From Pseudomonas sp. ANT_J12 (lineage in GTDB: Bacteria; Pseudomonadota; Gammaproteobacteria; Pseudomonadales; Pseudomonadaceae), in contig NZ_VOBN01000006.1 in assembly GCF_008370045.1 (NCBI RefSeq), positions 248,001-312,000 on the forward strand: DNA of 64,000 nt, in the 5' to 3' direction. Both the position numbers and the translations under genes were made by a program. Positions within the stretch are counted from its first letter, which is position 1; the number at the start of each line of letters is the position of its first letter. Positions 25,804 through 34,560 of the stretch are shown one piece after another. Under the pieces are notes generated by a model. The model saw nothing but the letters and a program-made list of their open reading frames with translations. It had not been told where the DNA came from and did not search any database.

Positions 25804-25965
25804 TCGTGGGCCGTAGAGGCGTTGCCTCGTTAGTTGAAAAGCGTGACTTGGCAGTCATTGACGCCAAAAACCGCATCATCTTCTTCAAACACAACGCAAT
25901 AGTGTCGTTATCGTCTGAAGTCGCTACACTGCGCCGGCCGTTCATTTTTCTTTGAGGCTGTGCGC

Positions 25966-26349
25966 ATGAAATTTCGTTTTCTTCTGTGGATGCTGGGTTT
26001 GTTGATGGGTAAGGCCAGTCGGACCAATCCTGCGTTTCAACAGCAGTTGGGGGACAAGGAACTGGTGTTTCAACTCCAGACCCTGGACGGGAAGGTGGCG
26101 CGGCATTTTCGCGTGAAGGATCAGCGCATCACCAGCAAGTCCGGGGTGTATGCCGAACCGGCGTTTGCGATTGCCTTTAAAGACGCGGCGTATGGCTTTG
26201 CCACGATGCAGGCGAAGAACAAGCAGTTGGCGTTTATGACGGGGATTCAGGACAAGTCGATTCAAATCAAGGGCAACCCGGCGCTGGTGATCTGGTTCCA
26301 GGGGTTGACCAAGTATTTGAAGCCGAGGAAGGCTAAGCCTAAGGCTTGA
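25966..26349 (+). CDS. Small SCP2-like protein
   Basis: A protein of 127 residues. The pattern VFQLQTLDGKVARHFRVK, GVYAEPAFAIAFKDAAYGF, then GIQDKSIQIKGNPALVIWFQGL resembles an SCP2 sterol-carrier-like fold, used for lipid or hydrophobic ligand binding. A short hydrophobic N-terminus (FLLWMLGLLMGKA) may be a membrane anchor. The basic tail is KPRKAKPKA. The ATG at 25966 has GAGG upstream, and the GTG six bases earlier is less likely. The gene is convergent with the HDOD gene and separated from it by REP repeats. The function is not known and the fold assignment is tentative. Confidence 0.55.
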   Translation: MKFRFLLWMLGLLMGKASRTNPAFQQQLGDKELVFQLQTLDGKVARHFRVKDQRITSKSGVYAEPAFAIAFKDAAYGFATMQAKNKQLAFMTGIQDKSIQIKGNPALVIWFQGLTKYLKPRKAKPKA

Positions 26350-26367
26350 GTTCGGTGTTGGGGCTGT

Positions 26368-26420
26368 GACGCGGAGCGTCACGGGATGCGTTACCACGCG
26401 GGAGCGTGGGAACGATCGGG
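26368..26420. repeat. GTGGGAACGATC-type palindromic repeat
   Basis: Two adjacent hairpins (GACGCGGAGCGTC, and CCACGCGGGAGCGTGG) end in GAACGATCG. The same family occurs at 61305-61414. Confidence 0.6.
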
Positions 26421-26430
26421 TAGGGTTCAT

Positions 26431-26472
26431 CGCGGGCAAGCCTTGCTCCTACTGGAGCGAGGCTTGCCCGCG
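26431..26472. repeat. REP palindrome between convergent genes
   Basis: A 19-base arm CGCGGGCAAGCCTTGCTCC is followed by a near-perfect inverted copy (GGAGCGAGGCTTGCCCGCG) with a four-base loop. It lies six bases from the HDOD gene stop, so it may also serve as its terminator. Confidence 0.75.
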
Positions 26473-26478
26473 AAGCTT

Positions 26479-27879
26479 TTAGGCCTGGGTGAACTGCGAG
26501 GCCAGTTCGCGCAGCAGCACTTCGGCTTCAAGCACTTTGCTGACCACGTCGTTGGCCTTGTCGCGGGTCAGGCCCACACGCTCCAGCAACGCATCCGGGA
26601 TGTCTTCATCCGGCCCGGAGCCAATCCCGCGACTGCGCAGCAAACGCACCGCCAGGCATACCAGGTTCGGGTATTCGGCATAGGCGCCGTCATAGCCCGG
26701 ATCGTGCTGGAAGCGCAGCGCAGTCGCCAACTCATCCGGCATGTCCCAATAGCGCATCAACCAGGAACCGATCTGTTCGCGGCTGATGCCCAGCAGATGT
26801 TGTTCAACATAGCTGTGGCACAGGTGCGGGTTGACCTCCAGGTGGCGGCAGATCAGCGAGAAGTGCGGCGGGAACACGTGGGCCAGCAGCAGGTAGCCGA
26901 AGTTGTGCAGCAGGCCGGCGAGGTAGGTCAGGCCGGCTTCCGGGCGCTGGGCCCGGGGCATGGCGCGGGTCAGGCCTTCGATGACGGCGGCGGTGTAGAT
27001 CGATTGCTGCCAGTACGGCGTGGTGTGTTGCGGGTGGTCTTTGGGCAGGCTCAAGGTCTTGCCGAGGGCCAGGCCCAGGGCCAGGTTGATCACCAGATCG
27101 AAACCCAGCACCCGAACGATCGCGTCTTCCACCGAACGAATCTTGCCCGGCGAGGCGTAATACGGCGACGCCGCCCAGCTCACGACTTGCGCGGCCAAAG
27201 CCGGGTCGGTTTCAACCACGCCGGTGATGTCGTCGATGGTGGCGTTGGGGTCGACCCGCAGCTTGATGATTTTTTGCGCGGTTTCGGCCAGCGGCGGAAT
27301 CTCGATGGTGGCTTCCAGGCGTTGCTGGATGCGCCGCGCGGTGAACGCCTGGACGGCCTGGGTGATTTCCTCGCGGTCATCGTCGGGGCGGTCGAGGTTC
27401 GGGCGGATGCTGGTCAGGGCTTCGCCGAAGTTGGCGGCGCTGGCCTTGGTCAGCATGCTCTTGAAGGCTTCGCTGGTGATTTCCAGCAGCACATTCGGCT
27501 CGCCCGAGTTGATCAGCAACTTCGGCTCGCGCAGCAGGCTTTCTTCGTACAGGCACGGTGAACTGGTCAGCGCCGGCAGGCCGGGCAGCAGGCTCAGGCT
27601 GTGTTTGCCGAGCATCTTCTCCAGGCGTTCGGTCGAGACAGCCGTCAGTCGGCGGCCCGTCAGTTCGGCGAGGCGATTGAGGTCCAGCAACTGACTCTGC
27701 GGGAACAGCACCATGAGTGCGCCGACCGCATCATCCAGCAAAACCGCCTGCACTTTACGTGCGGCGTTGAGGCCGTGATGGTCGAGGACTTCTTCGTAGG
27801 CGATGCCCAGCTTGCCGAGCAGCAGCCGAATAACAGACGGAGCGTGCGGGGTTTCGGGGATGAGGGCAGCTTCGGTCAT
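26479..27879 (-). CDS. HDOD-domain signalling protein with N-terminal YbaK-like domain
   Basis: A protein of 466 residues. An N-terminal domain of about 150 residues looks like the YbaK/ProRS-associated fold (IAYEEVLDHH, QAVLLDDAVGALMVLFP). An HDOD domain follows from about 200 to 400 (EIPPLAETAQKIIKLR, AAQVVSWAASPYY, LGFDLVINLALG, AGLLHNFGYLLLAHVFP). HDOD is a degenerate HD fold used in signal transduction, and this pairing is common in Pseudomonas. I chose the ATG at 27879 because the upstream frame overlaps recG. No phosphodiesterase motif is intact. The input it senses is unknown. Confidence 0.82.
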   Translation of the reverse strand: MTEAALIPETPHAPSVIRLLLGKLGIAYEEVLDHHGLNAARKVQAVLLDDAVGALMVLFPQSQLLDLNRLAELTGRRLTAVSTERLEKMLGKHSLSLLPGLPALTSSPCLYEESLLREPKLLINSGEPNVLLEITSEAFKSMLTKASAANFGEALTSIRPNLDRPDDDREEITQAVQAFTARRIQQRLEATIEIPPLAETAQKIIKLRVDPNATIDDITGVVETDPALAAQVVSWAASPYYASPGKIRSVEDAIVRVLGFDLVINLALGLALGKTLSLPKDHPQHTTPYWQQSIYTAAVIEGLTRAMPRAQRPEAGLTYLAGLLHNFGYLLLAHVFPPHFSLICRHLEVNPHLCHSYVEQHLLGISREQIGSWLMRYWDMPDELATALRFQHDPGYDGAYAEYPNLVCLAVRLLRSRGIGSGPDEDIPDALLERVGLTRDKANDVVSKVLEAEVLLRELASQFTQA

Positions 27880-27958
27880 GGTGTGTATCCGTTTTTGAAA
27901 CAATTGCTGGAGTATAACCAGCTTGTTTAAAGCCATGGTCCAGAAACTGCGACGGTGC

Positions 27959-30034
27959 TCACACTTGGCCGTATTGCTGCCCATGGCGCAGCCAGCGATC
28001 AAGCAACGGGCTGACATGATCGGGCCAGCGCTCCAGCAGCGCCTGGGCCGCATCGCGCACGGCGGGCAGCAGGTCGGCGTCACGCATCAGGTCCGCGACC
28101 TTGAATTGCAGCAGGCCGGTCTGGCGTGTGCCGAGCATTTCGCCGGGGCCGCGCAGTTCGAGGTCTTTTTCGGCGATGACAAATCCGTCGTTGGTCTCGC
28201 GCATGATGCCCAGGCGCTGACGGCCGATCTGTGACAGCGGCGGATGGTAGAGCAGCACGCAATGGCTGGCGGCGCTGCCCCGACCGACACGACCGCGCAA
28301 CTGGTGCAGTTGCGCGAGGCCGAGGCGTTCGGGGTTTTCGATGATCATCAGGCTGGCGTTGGGCACGTCGACGCCGACTTCAATCACCGTGGTCGCGACC
28401 AGCAGTTGCAGGTTGCCCGCCTTGAATTCGGCCATCACCGCAGCTTTCTCGACAGGCTTCATGCGCCCATGGATCAGCCCGACCTTCAACTCGCCAAGGG
28501 CGGCGGTCAGGTCTTCGTAAGTGGTTTCCGCCGCTTGGCAGGTCAGCTCTTCGGATTCTTCGATCAGCGTGCAAACCCAATAGGCCTGACGTCCTTCGGC
28601 ACAGGCGCCGCGCACCCGTTCGATGACTTCAACGCGCCGTGTATCGGTGACCAGCACGGTGTTGACCGGGGTTCGACCGGGAGGCAGTTCGTCGAGGATC
28701 GAGGTGTCGAGGTCGGCGTAGGCGCTCATGGCCAACGTCCGTGGAATCGGCGTGGCGGTCATGATCAGTTGATGCGGGCACATCCGTCCGCCCACGCCTT
28801 TCTGCCGTAGGGCGAGGCGCTGCTGGACGCCGAAGCGGTGCTGTTCGTCGATGATTGCCAGCGCGAGGTTCTTGAACTGCACTTCTTCCTGGAACAACGC
28901 ATGAGTGCCGACCACCATGGGCGCGCCGTTGGCGATTTGCTCCAACGCCGCGACGCGGTTCTTGCCCTTGAGCTTGCCGGCCAGCCACGCGACTTCGATG
29001 CCCAGCGGTTCGAGCCAGCGCTTGAAGGTGATGAAATGCTGTTCAGCGAGGATCTCGGTCGGCGCCATCAAGGCAACCTGATAACCGGCCTCCAGCGCTT
29101 GCAACGCGGCGAGGGCGGCGACCACGGTTTTGCCGGCGCCGACGTCACCCTGGATCAGGCGCAGCATCGGCTCGTGCTGGCTGAGGTCGTAGGCGATTTC
29201 ATTGCCGACCCGTTGCTGGGCGCCGGTCGGCGTGAAGCCGAGGTTGGCCAGGTACTTGGCCGGCAGCTTGGTGGCTTTGGGCATCGCCGGCGCGCGCAGG
29301 GAACGCATGCTTTCGCGCAGGCGCTGCTGGGACAGTTGATGGGTCAGCAGTTCTTCAAAGGCTAAGCGATGCTGCGCCCAGTGATGACCGAGGGCGAGTT
29401 CGTCGACGTCGGCATCGGCGGGCGGGTGATGCAGGTAGCGGATCGCATCGGCCAGCGGCGCCAGTTGATAGTCCCGGGCCAGTTCGGTCGGCAGCCAGTC
29501 GGGCAGGCTTGTAGGGCCGAGCAGGGTCAGGGTTTGCATGCACAGTTGGCGCAGGCGTTGTTGGGTCAGGCCTTCGGTGAGCGGGTAAACCGGGGTCAGG
29601 GTTTCATCCACCGGCGGCGGCTCGTCGCCGGTGATGGCGCGGTATTCCGGGTGGTAGATTTCCAGCCCCGAGGCACCGGGCCGGGCTTCGCCGTAGCAGC
29701 GAATCCGCGTGCCGCGTTTCAGGCCTTCTTTCTGGGCGTTGCTGAAATGGTAGAAGCGCAGGCTGAGCCCGCCGGTGCCGTCCTGAATCCGTACAACCAA
29801 GCTCCGGCGGCGGCCCATGACCACGTCGGCGCCGCTGACGGTGCCTTCGATCACGGCGTCCTGACCGGGTCGCAAATGGCCGATCGGGACCACACGAGTG
29901 CGGTCCTGGTAGCGCAACGGCAGGTGAAAGAGCACGTCCTGGAGATTCTCCAGGCCGACCTTGGCCAATTTCTCGGCCATGGCTTCACCGACACCCTTGA
30001 GTGCCGTCACTGACACTTGCGACAACTCGGTCAT
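27959..30034 (-). CDS. recG: ATP-dependent DNA helicase RecG
   Basis: A protein of 691 residues, the normal length. An N-terminal wedge/OB domain (FHLPLRYQDRT) is followed by a superfamily-2 helicase core: P-loop GDVGAGKT (the usual Ser is Ala), DEQHRFGVQQR as motif II, TATPIPRT as motif III, GRVGRG as motif VI. RecG reverses stalled forks and processes D-loops and R-loops. It starts ten bases after the oxyR stop, so the two are probably one transcript, as I recall for other pseudomonads. Confidence 0.96.
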   Translation of the reverse strand: MTELSQVSVTALKGVGEAMAEKLAKVGLENLQDVLFHLPLRYQDRTRVVPIGHLRPGQDAVIEGTVSGADVVMGRRRSLVVRIQDGTGGLSLRFYHFSNAQKEGLKRGTRIRCYGEARPGASGLEIYHPEYRAITGDEPPPVDETLTPVYPLTEGLTQQRLRQLCMQTLTLLGPTSLPDWLPTELARDYQLAPLADAIRYLHHPPADADVDELALGHHWAQHRLAFEELLTHQLSQQRLRESMRSLRAPAMPKATKLPAKYLANLGFTPTGAQQRVGNEIAYDLSQHEPMLRLIQGDVGAGKTVVAALAALQALEAGYQVALMAPTEILAEQHFITFKRWLEPLGIEVAWLAGKLKGKNRVAALEQIANGAPMVVGTHALFQEEVQFKNLALAIIDEQHRFGVQQRLALRQKGVGGRMCPHQLIMTATPIPRTLAMSAYADLDTSILDELPPGRTPVNTVLVTDTRRVEVIERVRGACAEGRQAYWVCTLIEESEELTCQAAETTYEDLTAALGELKVGLIHGRMKPVEKAAVMAEFKAGNLQLLVATTVIEVGVDVPNASLMIIENPERLGLAQLHQLRGRVGRGSAASHCVLLYHPPLSQIGRQRLGIMRETNDGFVIAEKDLELRGPGEMLGTRQTGLLQFKVADLMRDADLLPAVRDAAQALLERWPDHVSPLLDRWLRHGQQYGQV

Positions 30035-30043
30035 GGCAGCGAC

Positions 30044-30973
30044 TTAACCGGCCACCACCGGCGCTTGTGGCTTGGCCACCGAGCACAGGCGAATGGAGTC
30101 AGCGAGGATTTCAATCGCCTTCGGCCGCGGGAAGCTGGCGCGCCAGGCGATGGCCACGGTGCGGAACGGCACCGGCGGCGACAGAGGACGCACGGCAATC
30201 ACGCCGGGGGCGTAGTGGTGACTGTCCACGGCCGACAACGGCAGGATCGAGATGCCCAGGCCGGAAGCGACCATGTGGCGGATGGTTTCCAGGGAGCTGG
30301 ATTCCACCGTGGTGTGCTTGGCGCCGTCGTTGCCTTTGCCCAGGGTCGGGCAGGCTTCCAGCACCTGGTCGCGGAAGCAGTGGCCTTCACCGAGCAGCAG
30401 CAGGCTCTTGTCGTTGAGCAGGGCGGCGTCGATGGTTTCTTTCTGGGTCCACGGGTGCTGGGCCGGCATCAGGACGTAGAACGGTTCGTCGTAGAGGGGC
30501 AGGGTCAGCACGTCGGCTTCGTTGAACGGCAGGGCGATGATGATCGCGTCGAGCTCGCCGTTGCGCAGTTTGTCGCGCAGCACGTGGGTGAAGTTTTCTT
30601 CGATGTACAACGGCATCTGCGGGGCGACCCGGTGCAGTTGTGGAATCAGATGTGGAAACAGGTACGGGCCGACGGTGTAGATCGCGCCGACTTTCAGCGG
30701 CGCGGTCAGTTGGTTCTTGCCGGCCTGGGCCAGTTCGCGGATGCCTTGGGCCTGTTCCAGGACTTTCTGCGCCTGGGCCACGATGCCTTCGCCGACCGGA
30801 GTCAGGCGCACGGCGCTCTTGCTGCGCTCGAAAATCAGCACACCGAGTTCGTCTTCAAGCTTTTTCACGCCCACCGACAGGGTCGGCTGGCTGACGTGGC
30901 AACGCTCGGCCGCGTGGCCGAAGTGCTGCTCTTGGGCGAGGGTAACGATGTAGCGTAATTCTGTAAGAGTCAT
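30044..30973 (-). CDS. oxyR: OxyR, hydrogen-peroxide-sensing LysR-type regulator
   Basis: A protein of 309 residues. An N-terminal winged helix (AAERCHVSQPTLSVGVKKLE) precedes the LysR sensor domain. The redox pair is present in GEGHCFRDQVLEAC, with cysteines spaced as C199 and C208 of E. coli OxyR. Oxidation by peroxide forms a disulfide and activates catalase and alkyl-hydroperoxidase genes. Upstream, ATAG-N7-TTAT at 31020-31034 resembles an OxyR half-site and may mediate autoregulation; this is weak. It is transcribed towards recG. Confidence 0.95.
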   Translation of the reverse strand: MTLTELRYIVTLAQEQHFGHAAERCHVSQPTLSVGVKKLEDELGVLIFERSKSAVRLTPVGEGIVAQAQKVLEQAQGIRELAQAGKNQLTAPLKVGAIYTVGPYLFPHLIPQLHRVAPQMPLYIEENFTHVLRDKLRNGELDAIIIALPFNEADVLTLPLYDEPFYVLMPAQHPWTQKETIDAALLNDKSLLLLGEGHCFRDQVLEACPTLGKGNDGAKHTTVESSSLETIRHMVASGLGISILPLSAVDSHHYAPGVIAVRPLSPPVPFRTVAIAWRASFPRPKAIEILADSIRLCSVAKPQAPVVAG

Positions 30974-31091
30974 AGCGAGCGTCCATGAAGTTGCGGGCCA
31001 AGCATACCGGCTGCAATCGATAGACGCACGTTATCAGAGAGAGTGTGTTGAGTGACACAGGGCAATGCGGGTTTGCCGCTGGCGGATAAGC

Positions 31092-31115
31092 AAAAGGCAC
31101 CTTTCGGTGCCTTTA
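31092..31115 (-). terminator. Intrinsic terminator downstream of tonB
   Basis: A nine-pair stem (AAAGGCACC with GGTGCCTTT) with a four-base loop is followed, on the minus strand, by a short T run. It ends the exbB-exbD-tonB transcript before oxyR. Confidence 0.65.
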
Positions 31116-31130
31116 TGGCCGCTGCATAAC

Positions 31131-31225
31131 CTGTAGGAGCAGAGCTTGCTCGCGAAAGCGGTTTATCAGCCAACATGGATGTTGGATGTGATGGCCTCTT
31201 CGCGAGCGAGCTTCGCTCTTACAGT
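31131..31225. repeat. REPIN (two inverted REP arms)
   Basis: The outer arms CTGTAGGAGCAGAGCTTGCT and AGCGAGCTTCGCTCTTACAG are inverted copies about 55 bases apart. The spacer contains ACATGGATGTTGGATGT, nearly the same as in the element at 34459. Confidence 0.75.
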
Positions 31226-31238
31226 TGCCGTGTGTTGT

Positions 31239-31988
31239 TTAGCGCCGGCGTTTTTCCAGCGAATAAACAAACGGTGCAACGATTTCGATCGAGCCGTTGT
31301 TCAGCATGTCGGCCGGTGGCTTGGGCAGCGGCTGGGCACGTTTGATCATGTCCAGGGTCGCCCGGTCCAGGTCGGCGTTGCCGGAACGGCCCACCAGTTC
31401 GAACGACAACACATTGCCTTCACCATCGACCACGAAGCGCAGGCGGTTCAGACCTTCCTTGCCCCTTGATTGCGCGCTGGCCGGGTACTTTTTGTACTTG
31501 GCCAAGTGCGCGAGCAGGGTGCCTTGCCAACTGGCCTTGGCGGCCTGCTGGGCGGGCGATGGTCCTGGCGCCGGTTGTGCGGATTTCTCGGTCGGGGCCT
31601 GGGTCGGTTGCGCGTCGCTCGGTTTTTCCTCGGACGGTTTTTCCTTCGGCGGCTCCGGCTTTTTCTCCACAGGCTTGGGCGGTTGCGGCGTGGGCTTGGG
31701 TTTGACCGGTTTCGGCACGGCAATTTCTGCCTTAGGCACTTGCGCCAGTTTCGGGATCGGCAGTTCTTCCACCGGGGCCGGTGGCTGTGGCGGCGTGATC
31801 ACCTTCGGCGGTGCCGGCGGTGGTGGGGCCGGAAGCGGCGCCAACTCGACCATCATCGCCTGGGGAGGCAATTCAATCGGTGGGCGCGCCGTCCAGTTCA
31901 CCGCCAGCGCAATGGCCAGCGCATGGACGCCCAGCACCACGGCCAGGCTCCCGCTGTAACGCGTCAGCTTATGGCGCGTCGTGATCAT
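31239..31988 (-). CDS. tonB: TonB energy-transducing protein
   Basis: A protein of 249 residues. An N-terminal membrane anchor (LAVVLGVHALAIALAVNW, with the conserved membrane His) precedes a Pro/Lys/Glu-rich periplasmic spacer of about 110 residues (PKPVKPKPTPQPPKP). The C-terminal TonB domain contains YPASAQSRGKEG and a final YSLEKRRR. TonB couples the inner-membrane proton gradient to outer-membrane receptors for siderophores and other ligands. The start overlaps the exbD stop by four bases. With exbB-exbD it forms a complete energising unit, probably iron-regulated. Confidence 0.93.
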   Translation of the reverse strand: MITTRHKLTRYSGSLAVVLGVHALAIALAVNWTARPPIELPPQAMMVELAPLPAPPPPAPPKVITPPQPPAPVEELPIPKLAQVPKAEIAVPKPVKPKPTPQPPKPVEKKPEPPKEKPSEEKPSDAQPTQAPTEKSAQPAPGPSPAQQAAKASWQGTLLAHLAKYKKYPASAQSRGKEGLNRLRFVVDGEGNVLSFELVGRSGNADLDRATLDMIKRAQPLPKPPADMLNNGSIEIVAPFVYSLEKRRR

Positions 31989-32413
31989 TTCTTGACTGCC
32001 GTCTCAAGCCCGACCAGACCCACCTTCAGGTAACCGGCGGAGCGCAGGTTGTCCATCACGCTCATCAGGTCGCCGTAATCCACGCCTTTATCGGCCTGGA
32101 AGAAGATCGTCGTGTCTTTCTTGCCCTTGGTCCGGGCGTCGAGGGTGGCGCCGAGTGCTTCGGCCTTCACTTCGTCTTCACCGAGGAACAGGCGCTGGTC
32201 AGCTTTTACGCTGAGGAATACCGGTTTCTCTGGCCGTGGCGCCGGTTTGGCGCTGGAGGCCGGCAGGTCGACCTTGATGTCCACGGTGGCCAACGGTGCA
32301 GCCACCATGAAGATGATCAACAGCACCAGCATCACGTCGATAAACGGCGTGACGTTGATTTCGTGGTTCTCGACCAGATCGTCGTCTGCGCCTTCTTTCA
32401 AATGCAAGCCCAT
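31985..32413 (-). CDS. exbD: ExbD, TonB-system proton channel subunit
   Basis: A protein of 142 residues. A short cytoplasmic N-terminus precedes one transmembrane helix containing the essential Asp (INVTPFIDVMLVLLIIFMVA). The C-terminal periplasmic domain (FFQADKGVDYGDLMSVMDNL) follows. It sits inside the ExbB pentamer and carries the proton. It lies six bases after exbB and overlaps tonB. Length and motif are typical. Confidence 0.95.
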   Translation of the reverse strand: MGLHLKEGADDDLVENHEINVTPFIDVMLVLLIIFMVAAPLATVDIKVDLPASSAKPAPRPEKPVFLSVKADQRLFLGEDEVKAEALGATLDARTKGKKDTTIFFQADKGVDYGDLMSVMDNLRSAGYLKVGLVGLETAVKK

Positions 32414-32419
32414 GGCTGA

Positions 32420-33391
32420 TTACCCTACTTTGACCACGTGGGGTTGCGTGGAGCGCTCAGCCGTCGGCAGGTGATCCAGATCACGGCTGACCAGCAACAG
32501 GACTTCAGCAGAGGCGTCCGACACCTGCGCCTTGTAACCGGCGATGGAGCGGGCGAAGACGTTGTAGATGACCACGGCAGGAATCGCGGCAACCAGGCCC
32601 AGCGCAGTAGCCAACAGGGCTTCGGCGATGCCGGGAGCGACGACGGCGAGGTTGGTGGTATGGGTTTTGGCGATGCCGATGAAGCTGTTCATGATGCCCC
32701 ACACGGTGCCGAACAGACCCACGAACGGCGCGGTGGAACCGATGGTGGCGAGCACGCCGGTGCCGCTGCTCATGTTGCGACCGCAGGCGGCAACCAGACG
32801 CTCGAGGCGGAAGGCGACACGTTCCTTGATGCCTTCTTTCTCGCGGCTGTTGGCCGACAGGCGCATTTCTTCGAGGGCATCGTGGACCAGCAGATGAGCG
32901 AGGGTGCCTTGCTTGGTGGCGCTGGCGCTGGCTTCTTTCAGGGTGGTGGCTTTCTTCAGGTGGACGATCTCACCGCGCAGACGACGCTTGGCGCCCATCA
33001 GCTCAAAGCCCTTGGCGATCCAGATGGTCCAGGTGATGATCGAGGCGATGGCCAGGCCGATCATCACGATTTTCACGATAATATCGGCGTTCTGGTACAT
33101 GCCCCATGGCGACAGGTCGTGGGCCATGCCCAGGGAATTGTCCGGTTCGAGGACTTCTGGCGCGTCTTCGGCGTTGGCATCTACCGCCGGGGCCGGATCG
33201 GTTGCGGCAGGTACTACGGCGGGAGCGGCGTGATCCGCCGGGGCTGCAGCGGTGGCAGCAGGAGTGGCAGGTGCTTGTGCATCAGCGAAAGCGGCAACAG
33301 GCGCCAGCATCAGGCTGAGCAGCAGGGCGGCCACAGCGCTCCAGGCGCGAGGTCGTTTGGTTGGCGAAGCGGGGAATTGATTGCGTGTCAT
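32420..33391 (-). CDS. exbB: ExbB, TonB-system channel protein (long form)
   Basis: A protein of 323 residues. A signal-like N-terminus (AALLLSLMLAPVAAFA) and a long Ala/Pro-rich periplasmic stretch (about 30-90) come before the MotA/TolQ/ExbB membrane domain (GLFGTVWGIMNSFIGIA; VAPGIAEALLATALGLVAAIPAV). The extended N-terminus is typical of Pseudomonas ExbB and absent from E. coli. I chose the ATG at 33391, whose signal peptide is intact; the longer frame upstream has no support. First gene of exbB-exbD-tonB. Confidence 0.93.
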   Translation of the reverse strand: MTRNQFPASPTKRPRAWSAVAALLLSLMLAPVAAFADAQAPATPAATAAAPADHAAPAVVPAATDPAPAVDANAEDAPEVLEPDNSLGMAHDLSPWGMYQNADIIVKIVMIGLAIASIITWTIWIAKGFELMGAKRRLRGEIVHLKKATTLKEASASATKQGTLAHLLVHDALEEMRLSANSREKEGIKERVAFRLERLVAACGRNMSSGTGVLATIGSTAPFVGLFGTVWGIMNSFIGIAKTHTTNLAVVAPGIAEALLATALGLVAAIPAVVIYNVFARSIAGYKAQVSDASAEVLLLVSRDLDHLPTAERSTQPHVVKVG

Positions 33392-33467
33392 GCTGGCCGG
33401 ACCTGAGAGAAAAATAGGGTAAATGTTCTTCCAGGCCTCGTAAGGCCGAGAACAAAAGTGGTCGGCA

Positions 33468-33491
33468 TTATTGCAAGTAATTCTTGTTAAC
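33468..33491 (-). promoter_or_regulatory. Possible Fur box upstream of exbB
   Basis: The AT-rich imperfect palindrome TTGCAAGTAATTCTTGTTA with flanking ATTA lies about 80 bases before exbB. It has the size and half-site spacing of a Fur site but several mismatches. TonB systems are usually Fur-repressed, which is the main reason to suspect it. Confidence 0.3.
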
Positions 33492-33580
33492 AGAAGTAAT
33501 GGCTTCTCTTTTTTTCCTCCATTGCTATCCGATCGTCCTTTACGGGCGCTAATCTGTACCTTTCCTGAGGGAGTTTTCTG

Positions 33581-34438
33581 ATGTCTGCGCCATCTGTTTT
33601 GATCGCCGGCTGCGGTGATGTCGGCAGTCGTCTGGCCACGCAATTACTGGCTTCGGGTTGGGAAGTTCACGGCTTGCGGCGTGACGTCTCGCGCCTGCCC
33701 GAAGGGGTGATTGGCGTTGCCGGCGACTTGTTCAATAAAGACTGTCCGGAAACCTGGCCAATCGGTGCGGTGGATTACCTGGTGTATTGCGCGGCGGCCA
33801 CCGATCACGATGAAGCAGGTTATCGCGCCGCTTATATTCAGGGTTTGCAGCACGTGCTGGAATGGCTGGGCGATTACGGCCAGGTGCCGAATCGGTTGCT
33901 GTTCGTGTCCAGCAGCAGCGTTTATGGCCAGCAGGAGGGCGAGTGGGTCGACGAGACTTCACCGACTGTGGCGGCTGGTTATTCCGGGCAAGTGATGCTG
34001 GAAGCCGAGCAAATTGCCCTTAATAGCGGCATCCCGGCGAGCATCGTGCGGCTGACCGGGATTTACGGTCCGGGACGCGAATTTCTGCTGACTCAGGTTC
34101 GTCGCGGTTATCGCGTGGCGATTGACCCGCCGTTATACGGCAACCGCATTCACTCGGACGATGCGGCTGGGTTGATGGCGTATCTGCTTGAGGCTGATCA
34201 GCGAGGAGTTGCGCTGGATAACGTCTATATAGGCGTCGACGATGCGCCTGCGCCATTGGCTGACGTGGTGGGCTGGTTGCGTGAGTATCTGGGCGTGACC
34301 GAGTGGGCCGAGAACGAGAGTGTGCGCAGGACTGGCAGCAAGCGTTGCAGCAATGCGCGGGCGAAAGCGCTGGGCTGGGAGCCGAAGTACCCGAGTTATC
34401 GCGAAGGCTATGCCGCAATTCTTGGAGACCGCAGCTAA
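33581..34438 (+). CDS. NAD(P)-dependent SDR/epimerase family protein (YeeZ-like)
   Basis: A protein of 285 residues. The N-terminal Rossmann motif is degenerate (IAGCGDVGSRLA). Later come SSSSVYG in place of the usual SSxxVYG, and IYGPGRE. It belongs to the extended SDR superfamily and resembles the E. coli YeeZ group, whose substrate is unknown. The usual YxxxK pair reads Y…Q (YSGQVMLEAE), so the catalytic lysine appears missing and ordinary dehydrogenase chemistry is doubtful. It is divergent from exbB and convergent with the lipoprotein gene at 34561. CTGAGGGAG upstream supports the start. Confidence 0.78.
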   Translation: MSAPSVLIAGCGDVGSRLATQLLASGWEVHGLRRDVSRLPEGVIGVAGDLFNKDCPETWPIGAVDYLVYCAAATDHDEAGYRAAYIQGLQHVLEWLGDYGQVPNRLLFVSSSSVYGQQEGEWVDETSPTVAAGYSGQVMLEAEQIALNSGIPASIVRLTGIYGPGREFLLTQVRRGYRVAIDPPLYGNRIHSDDAAGLMAYLLEADQRGVALDNVYIGVDDAPAPLADVVGWLREYLGVTEWAENESVRRTGSKRCSNARAKALGWEPKYPSYREGYAAILGDRS

Positions 34439-34458
34439 CTTCGAGTCACCCAAAACAA

Positions 34459-34553
34459 CTGTAGGAGCAAGGCTTGCCCGCGAAAGCGATGTAACAGCCG
34501 ACATAGATGTTGGATGTTATGACGCTTTCGCGGGCAAGCCTCGCTCCTACAGG
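34459..34553. repeat. REPIN (two inverted REP arms)
   Basis: The arms CTGTAGGAGCAAGGCTTGCC and GGCAAGCCTCGCTCCTACAG flank a spacer containing ACATAGATGTTGGATGT. It is closely related to the element at 31131 and sits between convergent genes. Confidence 0.8.
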
Positions 34554-34560
34554 TATTCGA

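Noticed and set aside
26368..26472. Repeat cluster considered as a CRISPR array
   Set aside because: The units are single palindromes of two classes, without regular spacers; no cas genes are present.
26386..27561. A 391-codon plus-strand frame
   Set aside because: It is antisense to the HDOD gene.
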